From: a virus
DNA length: 64,000 nt
Reading direction: 5' to 3' (one strand)
Virus record (IMG/VR): IMGVR_UViG_3300025894_000925
Coordinates: 1 to 64,000 of that record
This document shows, piece after piece, positions 62,238 to 64,000 of the stretch. The stretch's first letter is position 1. Every line of letters starts with the position of its first letter. The notes under the pieces are model-generated. The model saw only the letters and a list, made by a program, of their open reading frames with translations. It had not been told where the DNA came from and ran no database searches. Position numbers and translations under genes: made by a program.

Positions 62238-63644
62238 ATGAACAAGGGTGACGAATCCGTAGGTAATAAAAGTAAGTTTATGGCTAGTGCCGAGTTTATG
62301 AAAGATAATCTTGGCCACGGCTTGTGTTTAGCAAAATGGAAACAAGTAAGTTTTCATTTACCAACAGGGCTGAATAATAGTTGCTATCATCCTCCGTTGC
62401 ATCAAATGGATCGCGAGAAAGTAAAACTCGATCCTAATGCATTGCACAATACAGAACACAAAAAAGAACAGCGTAAAATGATGCTCAAAGGTGAACGTCC
62501 TCCAGAGTGTCAGTATTGCTGGAACATTGAGGATTCAGGTAACCTAAGCGATAGACATTATCGCAGTGGAGAACCTTGGGCGGCCAGTGATTACGAAGCA
62601 ATTAAAAACAGTACTGGTGACGAAGACTGGAAACCTAGTTACGTTGAAGTTAATTTTAATAATGCATGTAACTTGGCCTGTTCGTATTGCAGTCCACAAT
62701 TTAGTAGCACATGGATGAAGGAAACTAAAAAAGTAGGAGCATATCCTACTAGTGTTCCGCATAATGCACCTGAACATTTTGTTGGGCGTAATAGACCAAT
62801 TCCACACAGAGAAGAAAATCCATATGTTGATGCGTTTTGGGAATGGTGGCCCTCGTTATACCCACACCTAAAACATTTCCGTATGACTGGTGGTGAACCG
62901 TTGATGGATAACAATACATATCGTGTGTTTGATTATGTACTAGCATTACCAAATCCAGAGTTACATCTAAATGTAACAAGCAACTTCAGTGTTGAAGATA
63001 AACTGTTTGAAAAGTATATTGGTTACGTAAAAAAGTTATGTAAAACACAAATAGAACATTTTATGCAATATGTTAGCCTTGACACTGGTGTGCCAGAACA
63101 AGCAGAATATATTAGGCACGGACTTCAATGGACTCGTATGCATCATAATGTATATAGGTATTTAGGAGAGGTGCCCGAGCGTAATAGTTTAACATTTATT
63201 ATTACAATGAATAACTTGAGTGTGAGTGGAATTAAAAAGCAGTTAGAATGGATACTTGATTTACGTAAAGCGTTTAGTTCAACTTATCAGCGTATATGGT
63301 TTGATACACCATTGTTGCGTCAACCAACTTGGCAAAGTCTACAGATATTGCCATGGCCTTATGCTGAAAAATTAGAAGAAGTTGCAAATTGGATGGAACG
63401 AAACTTAGAAACCAAAGACGATCCATTCCACGGATTTAAAGATTATGAAGTACAGCGTATGCGTAGAGATATAGCGTGGATGCGTAAAGGAGATGAATTA
63501 CCTGAACAATATTTGCAAAACAATCGTGCAGACTTTTATAGGTTCTTTACTGAACACGATAAACGCAGAGACACAAACTTTTTAGCAACATTTCCTGAGA
63601 TGGAAGAGTTTTGGAAACAGTGTAGATATTATGCTCAAAGATAA
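62238..63644 (+). CDS. Radical SAM protein with N-terminal SPASM/twitch-like Cys region
   Basis: A 468-residue enzyme. An N-terminal Cys segment (LCLAKWKQVSF with Cys30; Cys49 in NNSCYHP; CQYC at 91-94) precedes the SAM core CNLACSYC (Cys144, Cys148, Cys151). GGEP lies at 218-221, and VTSNFS near 250 fits the next strand. The layout is that of the proteins at 19198 and 23292, with CX3CX2C and the same order of auxiliary Cys, so they belong to one group. The C-terminal part has helical segments with many Arg and Trp. It begins directly after the SufT-like stop and overlaps the next radical-SAM gene by 14 bases. The substrate is unknown. Confidence 0.88.
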   Translation: MNKGDESVGNKSKFMASAEFMKDNLGHGLCLAKWKQVSFHLPTGLNNSCYHPPLHQMDREKVKLDPNALHNTEHKKEQRKMMLKGERPPECQYCWNIEDSGNLSDRHYRSGEPWAASDYEAIKNSTGDEDWKPSYVEVNFNNACNLACSYCSPQFSSTWMKETKKVGAYPTSVPHNAPEHFVGRNRPIPHREENPYVDAFWEWWPSLYPHLKHFRMTGGEPLMDNNTYRVFDYVLALPNPELHLNVTSNFSVEDKLFEKYIGYVKKLCKTQIEHFMQYVSLDTGVPEQAEYIRHGLQWTRMHHNVYRYLGEVPERNSLTFIITMNNLSVSGIKKQLEWILDLRKAFSSTYQRIWFDTPLLRQPTWQSLQILPWPYAEKLEEVANWMERNLETKDDPFHGFKDYEVQRMRRDIAWMRKGDELPEQYLQNNRADFYRFFTEHDKRRDTNFLATFPEMEEFWKQCRYYAQR

Positions 63645-64000
63645 CGATAAATTTTGTGTGCGTCCGTTTATGCATAGTCTAGTAGACACCCAAGGACGTT
63701 TTATGCCTTGTTGTCGTAGTTTTGTTACAACAGATTTTAATATGAAAACACACTCTGTTGACGAGTGGTGGAATAGCGATTATCTCAATGATCTAAGAAA
63801 GCGTATAAAGAACAATGAACACAGTGATGAATGTGTTCGTTGTTATAAACAAGAGGAGCAAGGATCAAAAAGTTTTCGACAGTACAGCAATGAACGTTGG
63901 AGTGACATAACAGAACAAACAGAACAGCCACTGGATTGGGAAATACAGTTATCAAATTTATGTAACTTGAAATGCTTGATGTGTAATCCGCAATCTAGTA
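63631..64000 (+). CDS. Radical SAM protein, cut by the window edge
   Basis: Begins at ATG 63631 and runs to the right edge without a stop; 123 residues are visible. The N-terminal SPASM/twitch-like segment reads FCVRPFMHSLVDTQG (Cys9), with CC at 27-28 and CVRCYKQEE at 68-71. The core CNLKCLMC (Cys111, Cys115, Cys118) is complete, but the GGEP region lies beyond the window. It is the fifth radical-SAM gene here and the second in a row. Given the overlap with its neighbour it is translated from the same message as the SufT-like gene. Confidence 0.85.
   Translation, partial: MLKDNDKFCVRPFMHSLVDTQGRFMPCCRSFVTTDFNMKTHSVDEWWNSDYLNDLRKRIKNNEHSDECVRCYKQEEQGSKSFRQYSNERWSDITEQTEQPLDWEIQLSNLCNLKCLMCNPQSS

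Overview
The window is a 64 kb piece of an AT-rich, tightly packed genome of a T4-superfamily myovirus. The evidence is a T4-type head module (portal, acidic prohead core protein, gp21-type protease, gp22-type scaffold, gp23-type capsid protein), a T4-type baseplate series (gp53-, gp5-, gp25-, gp6- and gp7-like), a late sigma factor of gp55 type and the gp46/gp47 recombination nuclease. The style (oversized baseplate and fibre genes, many radical-SAM proteins, an acyl carrier protein, GT-A-like proteins) resembles uncultured marine myophages. The host cannot be read from the window. No integrase, tRNA gene, IS element or CRISPR array was found.

Layout. (1) 1-7760, minus strand: virion surface or fibre-like genes, including a protein with about four PKD-like domains and a fibre-like gene cut by the left edge. 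(2) 7865-16636, minus strand: gp23, gp22, gp21, prohead core, small protein, gp20 portal and a tape measure protein. (3) 16726-17921, plus strand: a gp26-family tail-assembly protein that appears to be extended by a programmed -1 frameshift at TTTTTTC. (4) 17922-18328: a terminator and about 340 bp of non-coding, hairpin-rich sequence. (5) 18329-26775, minus strand: one overlapping cluster read gp55, gp47, radical SAM, gp46, radical SAM, radical SAM, unknown, GIY-YIG-like protein. (6) 26851-58392, plus strand: baseplate and fibres, including a 4413-residue gp7-position protein, collagen-like and glycine-rich fibre proteins. (7) 58432-64000, plus strand: a near-consensus sigma70 promoter, then acyl carrier protein, three GT-A-like proteins, small proteins, a SufT/PaaD-like (DUF59) protein and two more radical-SAM proteins, the last cut by the right edge.

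How the parts fit. gp55 should direct host polymerase to late promoters of the form ATAAATA(C). This motif occurs at sensible distances before many structural genes (7439, 7802, 16672, 16705, 26815, 33668, 50392, 54053, 54287, 55858), and in several places it helps decide the start codon. The acyl carrier cluster instead has a sigma70-type promoter whose -35 lies in the loop of the preceding terminator.

The least explained content is the set of five radical-SAM proteins in two clusters, four of them with an N-terminal Cys-rich SPASM/twitch-like segment, together with an Fe-S assembly type protein, an acyl carrier protein and glycosyltransferase-like proteins. This looks like a phage-encoded modification system of unknown product.
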